Shown: positions 8,519-16,991, numbered from the stretch's first letter. The stretch: DNA of 17,044 nt from Thermomucor indicae-seudaticae (GCA_000787465.1 JSYX01000011.1:1-17044); one strand, 5' to 3'. Program-made: numbers and translations. Notes: generated from the sequence alone by a model not told the origin.

Positions 8519-9903
8519 TCACCACTTTGACGTTTTCCGTTCTTTATTGATACGGCATAGCCGTGCTACCAAGCCAGATAACTGGACCAGGCTCTGATGA
8601 CCGTCCAAAATGCGCATATGAGCGAACCCAATTTCCTAAAGACGATATTAGTTTGGGAAATAGAGGGCTTTAGCCGTCATTTACTTCACCTTTAAGAATT
8701 CCAAACGCGTTGCTTCGTCCAGTTCATTGTACAGTTTGACTACGCGGAAGATGGTGGTAATGATATCGATCGATGCGTAGCCCATATCGTACAATTCGCG
8801 CATACACCGATCGGCCTCTGTTATGTTGCCGTCTGCGCAAGACTGAAGAATGTGTTGAATAATAACAGGATGTGGCTGGTCACAGACTTTAAAGACATTT
8901 TCAGCATTGACGTATTTAAAGCCGTAAAAAGTGGATTGGAGGTTGTTGATGGCTTGCCGCATATCGCCATCCGCTGTGAAAATCAGAGCTTCCAAGCCTT
9001 CCTCATTATACGGGACCTAAAAGAAAGGAAGTTATTCGCTTGTTCATCCCCTAAAAGAAACACCTCTTTTACATTTTCACGTTTGCAGATATCCAAAAGT
9101 CGAGCAAGGATTTGTTCGTCTGTCAGTTTGGTATAACGAAGGACGGCACATCGTGATTGAATAGGTTCAATGATTTTGTTGGATTGGTTGCATGCCAAGG
9201 CAAAACGGGTTGTACTCGAGTAGATTTCCATGGTTCGACGTAAAGCTTGTTGAGCACCTCCTGTCATACTGATTGATTTGTTATTATACTTTTCCCCTCC
9301 TCTTATTATTCTGTAGCTTGCCTGTCTGCTTCATCGAGGATAATCAGCTTGTGTCTTCCAGGTGGCAATGTCACTTTCTTTTGTGCAAATGCCTTGATTC
9401 GATTCCGTACCACGTCAATACCTCTGAAGAAGCAGGCGGTAAGAGTCGTGTGTGTCCGTAAAATGAAGACAAGTACCTGTCGTCTGAAGCATTCAATTCA
9501 AGAACAGCGTCCTTGTATGCGCTGCCGAGGAGTTCGTGCGCCAGGCACAAGATACTTGTGGTTTTACCAATACCAGGAAGACCCTGTCAATCATGTAAGA
9601 TAAAGAAAAAGGGAAACGTTGACAGCGACACACATACGGCAAGAATAAGATTGGGTAGATTGCCATCACGGGCAATGACACGTAACCGAGCAATGGTATC
9701 TTCGTTTCCGACAATGTCTTTAAGAAACACTGGTCTGTATTTTTCGACCCTTTGCGATTTCAAGTCAGGACCGAAAAAGAAAGAAAGAGAGAGAGCTGCA
9801 ACTGTATGTACCATGGCAAGACGTAACCCGTTGCTTGTGGATCGTCTTTGTTGTCTGCATTGGATGCCGTTGCTGGAGTATCAATGTCCATTGCTGAGCT
9901 CAT
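8519..9903 (-). CDS. RFC2: Replication factor C subunit 2 (RFC2; yeast Rfc4 type)
   Basis: Seven exons on the minus strand: 9903-9812, 9749-9638, 9583-9477, 9423-9322, 9268-9073, 9016-8690 and 8635-8519. Together they make 1053 nt, or 350 aa, the family's normal length. The protein is an AAA+ subunit of the clamp loader that opens PCNA with ATP and loads it at primer-template junctions; it also belongs to alternative RFC complexes in checkpoint and cohesion work. Visible motifs: LPWVEKYRP near the start, [11 protein letters not shown], Walker [11 protein letters not shown] (69-78, Lys75), NASDDRGID, Walker B LIILDEAD (130-137), the arginine-finger motif SRC (Arg177), and the C-terminal collar [15 protein letters not shown]. 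The small-subunit type follows from the close match to human RFC2 across its length (for example TTRFALACN and [12 protein letters not shown]). Intron 4 splits the codon just after DEAD and needs a GC donor. A short N-terminal tail of about 30 residues precedes the core. Confidence 0.95.
9269..9321 (-). other. GC-AG intron 4 of RFC2
   Basis: The exon ends GCAGACAG, the intron begins GCAAGC and ends AATCAG (53 nt). Splicing gives [18 protein letters not shown], the Walker B segment expected for RFC2. No GT occurs near the junction that could serve instead, making this the firmest of the three GC donors in the window. Confidence 0.9.
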
Positions 9904-9912
9904 GGCGCGAAA
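9904..9912 (-). promoter_or_regulatory. E2F/MBF-type site TTTCGCGCC next to the RFC2 start codon
   Basis: On the minus strand TTTCGCGCC runs straight into the ATG. It fits the E2F consensus TTTSGCGC exactly. Two more CG-rich cores lie 20-50 nt upstream: GCGCGT at 9923-9928 and CCGCGC at 9946-9951. RFC genes are classic G1/S targets of E2F or its fungal counterpart MBF, so cell-cycle control is a fair inference; position so close to the start may place it in the leader. Confidence 0.6.
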
Positions 9913-10218
9913 CAAGAACGAAGCGCGTGTTGAAATCTTTTTTGACCGCGCATTTTACTTTTTCATTGACCGCATCTTAGAATTTACATGGAAGGGGGCG
10001 CATGCATAGAAGCTTTTGTTCTAGAATAAAAATGTAGTTGTTCAAGTATAAAATAGAGGGATTCATGTATTTATACGCTTTAAAATGTGAGTAAAAGGGG
10101 TAAAGCCTGGAAGCATTGCGGTGAGCATCGCGTAGCTAATACGGGCAATAGGCGGGGCTTTCGTGCAATCATTTCCTTTTTTGTTTCTCTTTCATTTTGA
10201 TATACACTGCCCAAACTG
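9904..10218. promoter_or_regulatory. Divergent intergenic region between RFC2 and the amidotransferase
   Basis: This 315-nt gap between two divergent starts should carry both promoters. The RFC2 side has the E2F-like cluster. On the amidotransferase side, T-rich sequence (CCTTTTTTGTTTCTCTTTC) precedes the start by about 30-50 nt. No further gene is supported. Confidence 0.5.
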
Positions 10219-11201
10219 ATGATGGCAAAGGAGCGTCTGCATTTAGCGCTTTTGGTTTGTGATACTCCCAAGCCAGAAGTGGTTGAAAAGTATGGAGATT
10301 ACCCCCATATGTTCACAGAGATCTTCAACAAGGCTGCGACCGGTAAGAATGTGGAGATAACGTGGCAGTACTTTGATGTGGTGCATAAGCAAGAATACCC
10401 GGATCTCCGGGATCTCGCCGACAACAAGACATTCCATGGCATTGTGATTACTGGGTCTGCTGCTTCGGCTTACGAGGACACGCCGTGGATTCTGAAGCTG
10501 GTCCAGTATGTCAGTATGTTGCGAGCGGAGCCTTACCGGTCCAGCGTGCGTTTGATCGGTGTCTGCTTTGGTCATCAGATTATAGCTCGAGCATGCGGTG
10601 GACATTGCGAGAGGAACCCTAATGGCTGGGAAGTACGTTTTATTCTATTAACAGTTTCTCCTCTTCTATCAATAACAGCTTTCTATGGCAGTTTGGTATA
10701 GAACGGGTCTACCTCACGCCTTTAGGGAAAAGGTTTTTCCAAACCGACAGACCCTGGGTGGTAAGCATGAATTGAATGGAAATGGAACGCATGCTCAGAT
10801 GATATGTTTAGCGCACGCATCAAGTGCACCAAGATCATGTGAAGGATCGTCCTCCCAACTTTCACAGTTTAGCGACGACCGCACCTCACACGCCTGTACA
10901 CGGGCTCCTGTCTGATGACTACCAATGCATTACAGTGCAGGGCCATCCCGAGTACAAACGAGATGCGGTCCGAATCCTGCTCAAATTACGGCGAGATGCG
11001 GGTATTGTGCCACGAGAATATGCAGACCAGCAATTGGCACGCTTGGATAAAGAAGACGAGAGCGACAGTGACGATGTGTGGCTCGTCGAGCGATTTATAG
11101 ACTTCTTGTTGGGCCGCGTACCAAAGCTTCCGTCTGAAGACACTGTACACCCTGACACTGGAATCCCTGAAGGCCCCAATGTGCGCATCGGCAACGATTA
11201 A
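10219..11201 (+). CDS. Class I glutamine amidotransferase-like protein
   Basis: Three exons (10219-10632, 10692-10760, 10812-11201) give 873 nt, or 290 aa. This is a stand-alone GATase1 domain, similar in layout to yeast YLR126C-type proteins and related gamma-glutamyl hydrolase-like enzymes. Visible motifs: an N-terminal strand LALLVCDTP, the oxyanion region GIVITGSAASAYED, the nucleophile elbow LIGVCFGHQ with Cys116, the HQVHQDHV segment after intron 2, and the catalytic pair in VQGHPEY (His206 and Glu208). The full Cys-His-Glu triad is present, so activity is likely, though substrate cannot be read from sequence. It is probably cytosolic, as no signal peptide is seen. Two Met codons open the frame (10219 and 10222); the first is used here. 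The C-terminal part is highly charged (DKEDESDSDD). AATAAA follows within 10 nt of the stop. Confidence 0.9.
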
Positions 11202-11203
11202 TT

Positions 11204-11209
11204 AATAAA
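11204..11209 (+). terminator. AATAAA polyadenylation signal after the amidotransferase
   Basis: AATAAA begins three bases after the TAA stop. This is unusually close, so a downstream AT-rich element may be the working signal. Confidence 0.4.
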
Positions 11210-11421
11210 TAGCTACAAACAATGTAGATCAAGCAGTTAATACGTATAACTTGGACAGAATGTCCATGACTACATTGATGTTTGTATAAAACAAGGGAAG
11301 TGCCATGTATTACGCTTACTAGGGAATCATTACAGACAGATCTTTTGCTGGAGGCACTCTCCTCTGTCAAATAAGAGCGGAAAATTCACGTGAGATATGC
11401 TTTTTCTCTTGACTTTTCCTC

Positions 11422-11974
11422 ATGGATAACACGGCCAAATTCGAGGCATTCTTGAATTACGATTTCGACCATGACGACAAATTCCAGGTTAGAACAGTCG
11501 TCATGATGAAGAAACCAAATCTCATTTTGCAGCGAGTTTAGTCTGGTCTTCCGTCGATACTGTTACGGGCTGAACATGAACCCGATCGTCGTGATGACAT
11601 TATGGATCGGGCAAAATGGTTCTACTACAACAAGTACATATGAGACGATTTTACGGGTGAGGAGACAGTGACTGATTGACGGTGCAGATTTGTAGAGCCC
11701 TTTGATTACGATGAGTATTTGGCATGGAAAAAGGGATCCTCATCAACTAATGAAGAAGCAAATGTCCCAAAGAAGCTGTCATTCCAAGAGCTTGCGGAAT
11801 TGATTGAGGCTGGTAAACCCATTCCAGGTAAAAAGAAAGGCATTCTTTGTAGAGTACGACGACGAAAGCTTAACGTAGGGTAAAGGCATTCGACAAATCC
11901 CCAACAAAATTAATGAAGGCAAACCGAGCGAGCCGAAAATGCCAGTACGAAAGAAACCTTGGGAGAAAGATTGA
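11422..11974 (+). CDS. Pex39 / C6orf226-like peroxisomal import factor (DUF5572-type)
   Basis: Four exons (11422-11487, 11542-11633, 11688-11827, 11886-11974) add up to 387 nt, or 128 aa. The N-terminal half has SGLPSILLRAEHEPDRRD, then AKWFYYNKFVEPFDYDEYLAWK. The C-terminal half has the conserved core SFQELAELIEAGKPIPGIRQ followed by IPNKI, a PSEPK segment and a terminal RKKPWEKD. The ELxxLIxxGxxIPGIxxIP core plus a C-terminal KPWE motif is what is known of human C6orf226 and yeast Yjr012c, recently named Pex39, which helps the receptor Pex7 bring PTS2 proteins into peroxisomes. Family assignment rests on motif memory, not a search. Introns 1 and 3 need the second of two nearby AG acceptors, since the earlier one in intron 1 gives a stop. 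The gene converges with a minus-strand gene 10 nt away. Confidence 0.78.
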
Positions 11975-11984
11975 TAATATTGCA

Positions 11985-12323
11985 TTAAAGTGTAAATTCT
12001 CGATAATAGCGGGGCTCTGGTGTGCTAGGTACAGATCTCGAATAGATGCGTTTGACAGGCGCTTTGTAGGAGACGGATATCCGAGGAGGGCGTTGTTGTT
12101 TTCGCTTGATAATCCGATGTACCGACTGCTGCTTGCGACGGACAAGTAATCTGCTTGCTGAATCAAGCGTGATGCCCAATCCAAACTCTATTGCGAGCAA
12201 TGCAAGTCTTGCGGACACGAATGAAGAGGTCAATATTCCAGTGAAGATTGCTAATGCGCCCAGGAAGGTCGCGGTGAGGGTAACTATGGGTGCCATAATA
12301 AGAGCTGAAACTATGGATGGCAT
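11985..12323 (-). CDS. Small membrane protein, two predicted helices and a basic tail
   Basis: This is a single-exon frame of 112 aa. Residues about 4-32 (VSALIMAPIVTLTATFLGAL and on) and 36-54 (FVSARLALLAIEFGLGI) are hydrophobic and probably span a membrane. Residues 60-112 are strongly basic (VRRKQQ, IIKRKQQRPPR, KRIYSRS). The Met at 12323 follows a CT-rich leader (CTTCTTTCCTTTCTTTATC); the same frame is open 39 codons further to a Met at 12440, but that part reads like untranslated leader. I do not recognise the family. The two-helix hairpin with a positive C-terminus resembles many small endomembrane or mitochondrial proteins, and the positive-inside rule would place the tail in the cytosol or matrix. 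Confidence 0.6.
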   Translation of the reverse strand: MPSIVSALIMAPIVTLTATFLGALAIFTGILTSSFVSARLALLAIEFGLGITLDSASRLLVRRKQQSVHRIIKRKQQRPPRISVSYKAPVKRIYSRSVPSTPEPRYYREFTL

Positions 12324-12768
12324 GATAAAGAAAGGAAAGAAGAGGATATGATTGCGACCGAAGCCGTCGCCATCTGCAAAAAAGAAGGTTTCGGCTGTCA
12401 CGCAAACAAACAGAGTTGACGATGATGCCTTTTCGGGCAATCAAAATGTCATGGCATTCCCCACGGGACCCACAGGTCTTGTGTTACAAACCTATCACCA
12501 ATCGGTTTCCATTCTGAAGTTGAAAATGATCCAGGCCCTGCAATTACGCTGCTTTTGCATTTCAGAGAATGAATGACAGACCAGCTATAATGTCAGCGTT
12601 GTCCATCTAATAATAACCCGCTGTTAAATTTGCATCGAATAACGCGGGATCCTGCGTCGTTATCTGGCTGAATTATGCCAGAAAATAAAAGGTTCTTTTC
12701 GCTTAGCAATGAGGCTTTGGGTCGGGGAGAAGCTTCCTAATATATCGAGTAGATACACATGTATTCAC
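12324..12768. other. Intergenic region upstream of the small membrane protein
   Basis: No gene is supported in these 445 nt; the short plus-strand frame at 12352-12576 is not convincing. Two inverted repeats occur: CCCGC(T)GTTA with TAACGCGGG (about 12617-12649) and TCTGGC with GCCAGA (12663-12682). They could be regulator sites of the minus-strand gene or part of a 3' end of the next gene. AATAAA occurs at 12685 on the plus strand. Confidence 0.4.
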
Positions 12769-13246
12769 CTAGTGAGATCCCCTTGTTATGCAGACAATGT
12801 GCAACGGGTTTTCTGTGTGATTGAGCACATCTTTAGTTACCTGCATATATTTCGCCAAATGTAAGTCCAGCAAGGGATTGAGCGAGGGAGTTGCATGGTC
12901 GGATAATAGGACGTCCAACACAGAAATCAGTGATGCATGTAGGGGATCGGCTAATCGTTTGCAATGAGCAAACATTGGTGGAATATCACGACCGGATGGT
13001 TTACCAATGTAATACGTGATTCCAGGGTTGCCCCGAGCATGTGCCTTATTTTGTTGGATACAGAAATTGTATAAGAAAGGAAAGGAAAAGGGGGGCTTTT
13101 CTCCCAACCAAGCCCGATGCGGTCGTTTGAAGATTTGGCGGCAGCAGCAACAAAAGGTTTTTTTGACACATCCAAATATGGCTTTATCATCGCCAAAAAG
13201 TCGCTGCATTTCACAATTTTGCGAACACAGTTGGGTCATCATCCAT
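12769..13246 (-). CDS. Unresolved protein-coding region, unrecognised, frames do not join cleanly
   Basis: Three protein-like pieces lie in order on the minus strand but in different frames. Piece 1 starts at Met 13246 (MDDDPTVFAKL). Piece 2, from about 13231, reads CVRKIVKCSDFLAMIKPYLD, then VSKKPFVAAAAKSSNDRIGL. Piece 3, from about 13052 to the stop at 12769, reads ARGNPGITYYIGKPSGRDIP, then FAHCKRLADPLHASLISVLD and ends near NPLHIVCITRGSH. A CT-rich, intron-like stretch (ending ATAAG near 13053) separates pieces 2 and 3. The candidate intron (donor GTTGGG) leaves piece 3 out of phase, and pieces 1 and 2 differ by one base. One frame stays open through the whole stretch (217 codons from 13422, internal Met at 13293), giving a Cys-rich middle (CCCCRQIF). 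Options are a gene with unusual splicing, a pseudogene or sequence errors. Function unknown. Confidence 0.42.
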
Positions 13247-13535
13247 TGGGAAGCTGCATTTTCCCCCGCGACCCCCTTCTTCTTCTTCCTCATAGCGAGA
13301 GCGAGAGAGAGAGACCCTTTCCCCCAAAAAAAGAACCCCTGACGAAAGGGAATAATGTTGGTATAAATGGTCCTCTTTTTTCTTTTGCAATGAAAATCCC
13401 ACTTTGCCCAGTCGTAGTCCATATTCCTTTTTCTTTTTTTCCTTTGCGCTTCTTGCGTGTTGTACTAGTAGTAAACCCACACACAAAAGCCTCTCTATCT
13501 GGAGGTGTATAAGTCTTGTACATTAGTATACTATC

Positions 13536-14127
13536 ATGCCTGGTAAGTTTTGTTTGTGTTCTTCTTCTGTCTGTGTACTGGACTTGACATTCAAGCACCG
13601 ATTGATTAGGCGTCATGGATATTAAATACTTGCTATGTGAGACGGCTGAGAACAAGGACTGTCTATACTCGGAATCCCCGTCTCTTGTCCGAAGCCGCAC
13701 CACGAGTGACGCTTCTTCGACGTGTTCGAACGATTGTCCAGAAACGCCCAGAGACGATCCCTGTTGTTGTTATTACCCAGTGGCGACACCTTCACTAAGT
13801 ACCAGCGCTTGTGCTACTACGACGACTAGCATGACTCGTCCGACGCGTCGTTCACGTTCAGCAACTCAGTCAACAACAACAAGTGTTCCGGTGCAGACCC
13901 GTATGGCATGGACTCCGTATGAAGACGAATTGCTTCAACAGGGTTATGACGAAGGCTTATCTTGGGCCATGATTTCAGCCACTTATTTACCGCACCGCTC
14001 ACGAGGTTGCTGCTGGGGTCGTTTCAAGACACTCCAGAGCAAGAATCTTATTGATCCAAAGAGACAATCCGCCAGACTTTTCCGGAGACCATGGAAAGCT
14101 GTCGACAACACCACCAAACGCCCTTAA
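13536..14127 (+). CDS. Myb/SANT-like single-repeat DNA-binding protein
   Basis: A 7-nt first coding exon (13536-13542, ATGCCTG) is spliced over a 67-nt GTAAGT...TTAG intron to 13610-14127, giving 525 nt, or 174 aa. An unspliced start at Met 13615 is the alternative and loses only four residues. Residues 1-105 are low complexity, rich in Ser, Thr and Cys, opening with MDIKYLLCE, a short motif like the N-terminal hydrophobic patches of some fungal regulators. Residues about 112-160 are a Myb-like repeat: MAWTPYEDELLQQGYDEGLS, then WAMISATYLPHRSRGCCWGR and FKTLQSK, with the spaced Trp residues and helix-turn-helix of that fold. Single-repeat Myb proteins of this kind are usually nuclear regulators. 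The upstream 150 nt are T/CT-rich, fitting a promoter. No target can be inferred. Confidence 0.75.
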
Positions 14128-14727
14128 ACACTCCCCGATTATTACACTTCTTGGTTTAGCTTATGCAGTTTTTCTCTCTTATGCCAGGTGCATCTACTTA
14201 TGTCCTTTTTCTCTCTCGTACGTATCTATATAATTCCCACTACAGCAGGCCTTCCCTTTGCTTTTCTTTCTAACGCGCGTGTGTGTGTGTGTGTGTGTGG
14301 GCGAAAGAGAAAAAAAAACACCCCTACTTTTTCTTCCCCTTCCTTTCCTTTTGCCTTGATTTAGCCAATTTTTGCATTTTTGGGCAAAAATGGTTATCCC
14401 TTTCTTTATCTTTTTCGGTATTCGTGGTTCCAAATGATGCAACAATCGCCCTTTATATTCAGATGTTATATACAATAAATCCAGCTCTTAAGTTACATCG
14501 GAGTGATATTATGCATCGTTTAGTATGATGGCTATCTTTTCGAAGGTAGACAGGCCAGCAAGATAAAGATTGTTATTCGTTTGATCGCAAAACACATGTC
14601 GGTTTGTAATCGCCATATGCAAAACCCTGCATGCATGGAACAAAGTCGGGGCGGAAAATGTTTAAGCCAAGCCACCCCACCTTTGTCCTTTGCCTGTGCC
14701 CTGGTTTCTTCTGTCCTTTATTGGGAG
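14128..14727. other. Intergenic region with GT microsatellite
   Basis: This 600-nt stretch holds the Myb gene's 3' UTR and the TFB5 promoter. It contains a (GT)10 run at 14279-14298 and long C/T-rich tracts to about 14350. The frame upstream of the TFB5 start is open to 14581, but the residues do not resemble TFB5 and are taken as leader. No other gene is supported. Confidence 0.5.
14279..14298 (+). repeat. (GT)10 microsatellite
   Basis: Ten GT units follow ACGCGC and are followed by GGGCGAAAGAG. It is likely variable in length between isolates. Confidence 0.9.
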
Positions 14728-14955
14728 ATGGTGAAAGCAGTAAAGGGCGTCTTGCTGGAGTGCGATACGACCGTCAAGCAAATCGTATTGAATCTCAACC
14801 AGAAGGGCAACTTTGTCATTGAAGACCTTGACGACACGCACCTCTTCATCGAAGCCTCTTGGGTGAAGGAATTACAATACGAACTTGACAAGATTCTTGA
14901 CGAGAACGCATATACCATTGTTACTGACGATCGTGAAGGCCGCAGCAAAAACTAG
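14728..14955 (+). CDS. TFB5: TFIIH subunit TFB5 (GTF2H5/TTDA)
   Basis: A single-exon frame of 75 aa, within the 70-75 aa typical of the family. It reads MVKAVKGVLLECDTTVKQIV, NLNQKGNFVIEDLDDTHLFI and NAYTIVTDD, close to human GTF2H5 (KGVLIECDPAMKQFL, IIQDIDDTHVF, NAFSL). TFB5 binds the Tfb2/p52 subunit, stabilises core TFIIH and stimulates its XPB/Ssl2 ATPase in nucleotide excision repair and transcription initiation in the nucleus. I chose the Met at 14728 because homology begins there. The frame is open upstream to 14581 but without similarity. The stop lies only 64 nt before the RRN7 start on the same strand. No residue known as essential appears to be missing. Confidence 0.93.
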   Translation: MVKAVKGVLLECDTTVKQIVLNLNQKGNFVIEDLDDTHLFIEASWVKELQYELDKILDENAYTIVTDDREGRSKN

Positions 14956-15019
14956 AAACTACCACTACCACCACACTTCTCTTCCCTTCTCTCTATCACT
15001 ATAACCCGTTGATATCATC
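14956..15019 (+). promoter_or_regulatory. Very short TFB5-RRN7 gap
   Basis: Only 64 nt separate the TFB5 stop from the RRN7 start. They are C/T-rich (CTTCTCTTCCCTTCTCTC). The RRN7 promoter must lie here or overlap TFB5, and the TFB5 3' UTR must overlap RRN7, unless the two share a transcript. Confidence 0.5.
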
Positions 15020-16980
15020 ATGGTCATATTAAAAGATAAGCCCTGCGAAACGTGCGGTACAACAAAATACAGACGATCGGCCAGTGGACAATATGTTTGC
15101 AAATACGGTCATTTGCTCAGTGGATGGCAAGAAGAGACGCATGACGAGTCTTTTTGGATGGGCCGAACAAGAGCAAATACTGGAGCCGTTGACAAGACCG
15201 ACAAGAAATCTGACAACAGTCGTAAGACTCTTGTCTTTACTGACTGGGAAAACCTATACTGATCCTGTCTATCTGTATAGGTTTCCAAGGTCTTGAGAAA
15301 GAGGCATTAATTTTACGCGTATCTCAACACGCTTTAATGCTTATGGCTCGTTCGTTTGTTCATGATCTTGGCTTTCCTGCCGAATTTGAAGTAAGGAAAC
15401 CTTTAAGATAAACGACGTAATGTAAAAACTGACGTATACGTTCGTAGTACATTGTTCGTGAGCTTTGGCTACTCTACGTATCAACCACCAACAAGAGTTT
15501 TCCGGATTCCTTCCTTCCCTATCAGGAGGAGGAGGCTGCTACTACTATACCCAGTACTTTCCTGGCAACAGAGGGAGACACACTTGAAGAGGACTTTGAT
15601 ATCGACCTCACCTTGGATGATAACAGTGGTGCGGGGCCTTCGAAAATCAGTAATGATAGCGATGCGGAGCAGTCGGATACTAAGACAAACCAGAACACGT
15701 CCAAGTGGGTTCCCAAGTGGCCGCAATATCTGGCCTTTGATTCAATCGTGTTTTGCTATCTTACAGCACTCTGGCTTCAGTGTCCTGTCCTGTTGAGCGA
15801 CATTCGACGTTGGTGTCTTACCCTCAAATTGCCGTACTTAAAAGTGCCAAAGTCTTTGCCGCCTTCCATTCATGGCAGAATCAATGCGCACTATATGCTT
15901 AGTTTCTTAGCGATCCCATCAACTACGGAACTCTATCGACGTGCCTATACGTATAAGAAGTGTTTCTCGCATTTTTGCAAATTGAACATACCGAACGGCA
16001 ACACTCCGATGCTCTTGCTGCGCATGTGCACTCAGTTTTTCCTTCCAAGTAAGAGTAGAGAAGTAGTAGTAGCCGCAACAACAACTAAATCCTCTTTTAG
16101 CGGAGGCTTATTTCGCTGGGTTGCAATTGATTGGAAGGATCAAATATCAATTTTCTCGTCGTGGTGGTCCTAGTATTTATACCGTGGTGCCTAAGTTTGA
16201 TGAAGTTGCGGCTGTTATCTGCGTTCTCATTTTGGTCAAATTGTGCTACCTTCTTGATGACGATCCAACGTGAGTGTGGATCCTCTCTTTTTTGCTTTAT
16301 ATGGGAAATCTAACGTTGTTGCAGGGACACTGACTTTCTAGCTGGCATACAGTCATTGGAAAAGAAAGAAACTTGGCTCGAAAGAATCCAGAGAAATGCA
16401 GAACGCTGGAGAGATATGCAAGATCACAGGTTGGTGCATGCAAGTCTTTGCATATGTCTTTCTCGTTTACTGAAGAGGTACTTTGAAGACATGTGCAAAC
16501 GGATGACATTGAGCTGTCTCTTCTACTGAACTTTTTGAATGACGCTGCGTTCGTCACCATCAATAAAGAAAATCGATCAGGTAGGATTGAACACACGCGG
16601 GATTAAATCTGTAAACGCTCACCAACTACATAGAAAACAAGTTACAGCAGTACATTGAGCGGCTTAATAAGGAGCTGGGATTGGACAACTATCTGGAGAA
16701 GCATCCGCCCAAGACACCAGATCTTTACATGGTGCACCAAGATTTTGCAGAATATCGGGATCGCCATTTCACGTTTCGCCGCAGGACCTTGCTAACTGAA
16801 AATGTGCGTGTGGTTGGAAACTATTTTTATCGGATGTCATCGAGGCAGCGAATTTTCACCAAGGAATACGATATGGTCTTGAGACTAGCCTCAAGCATAC
16901 TGGATCTGGAGTTTGATTTTCTACACCGGTTGGTTTCCAAATGCGAGTTGCTTTTGCGCCATTCTCTGCAGGGTGGGTGA
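15020..16980 (+). CDS. RRN7: RNA polymerase I initiation factor RRN7/TAF1B
   Basis: Seven exons (15020-15221, 15281-15390, 15448-16048, 16101-16269, 16325-16429, 16489-16580, 16634-16980) total 1626 nt, or 541 aa. The protein is the TFIIB-like subunit of core factor (SL1 in animals) that recruits Pol I to rDNA promoters in the nucleolus. It opens with an RRN7-type zinc ribbon, CETC (9-12) and CKYGH (27-31), followed by LLSGWQEETHDE, the family's hallmark. After the linker come the first cyclin-like fold (ALILRVSQHALMLMARSFVH, GFPAEFEYIVRELW), an acidic insert (EEDFDIDLTLDD), and the second fold (FCYLTALWLQCPVLLSDIRR, LKLPYLK). The middle (EAYFAGLQLIGRIKYQFS, then VPKFDEVAAVICVLILVKLC) matches the family, and the end is a helical tail (LDLEFDFLHRLVSKCELLL). 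Intron 5 needs a GTTGGT donor, and its acceptor is the AAG at 16488 because an earlier AG leaves a stop in frame. Confidence 0.9.
16430..16488 (+). other. RRN7 intron 5 with GTTGGT donor
   Basis: Splicing GATCACAG to ACATGTGCAAACGG keeps the frame DHRHVQTDDIELSLLLNF. The donor GTTGGT equals that of LIG4 intron 18. The acceptor ends TTTGAAG; the earlier AG at 16475 would leave an in-frame stop. Confidence 0.7.
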
Positions 16981-16991
16981 AAAAAGTGTAA

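Noticed and set aside
8852..9267. Minus-strand frame stopping early, as if RFC2 were truncated at its EFLKVK end
   Set aside because: The apparent stop after EFLKVK lies inside an intron (8689-8636); splicing continues into EIGFAHMRI, the expected C-terminus.
9513..9980. 155-aa plus-strand frame over RFC2
   Set aside because: It is antisense to four well-supported RFC2 exons, and its residues (many Arg, Cys and Ser) match no known fold.
13117..13512. 131-aa plus-strand frame starting MRSFEDLAAAATKGFF
   Set aside because: It looks protein-like at first but is the complement of the minus-strand piece at the same place and then runs into low-complexity promoter sequence of the Myb gene.
14194..14475. 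Minus-strand frame across the GT microsatellite
   Set aside because: The translation is dominated by the repeat (HTHTHT run) and poly-purine tracts; there is no sign of a gene.
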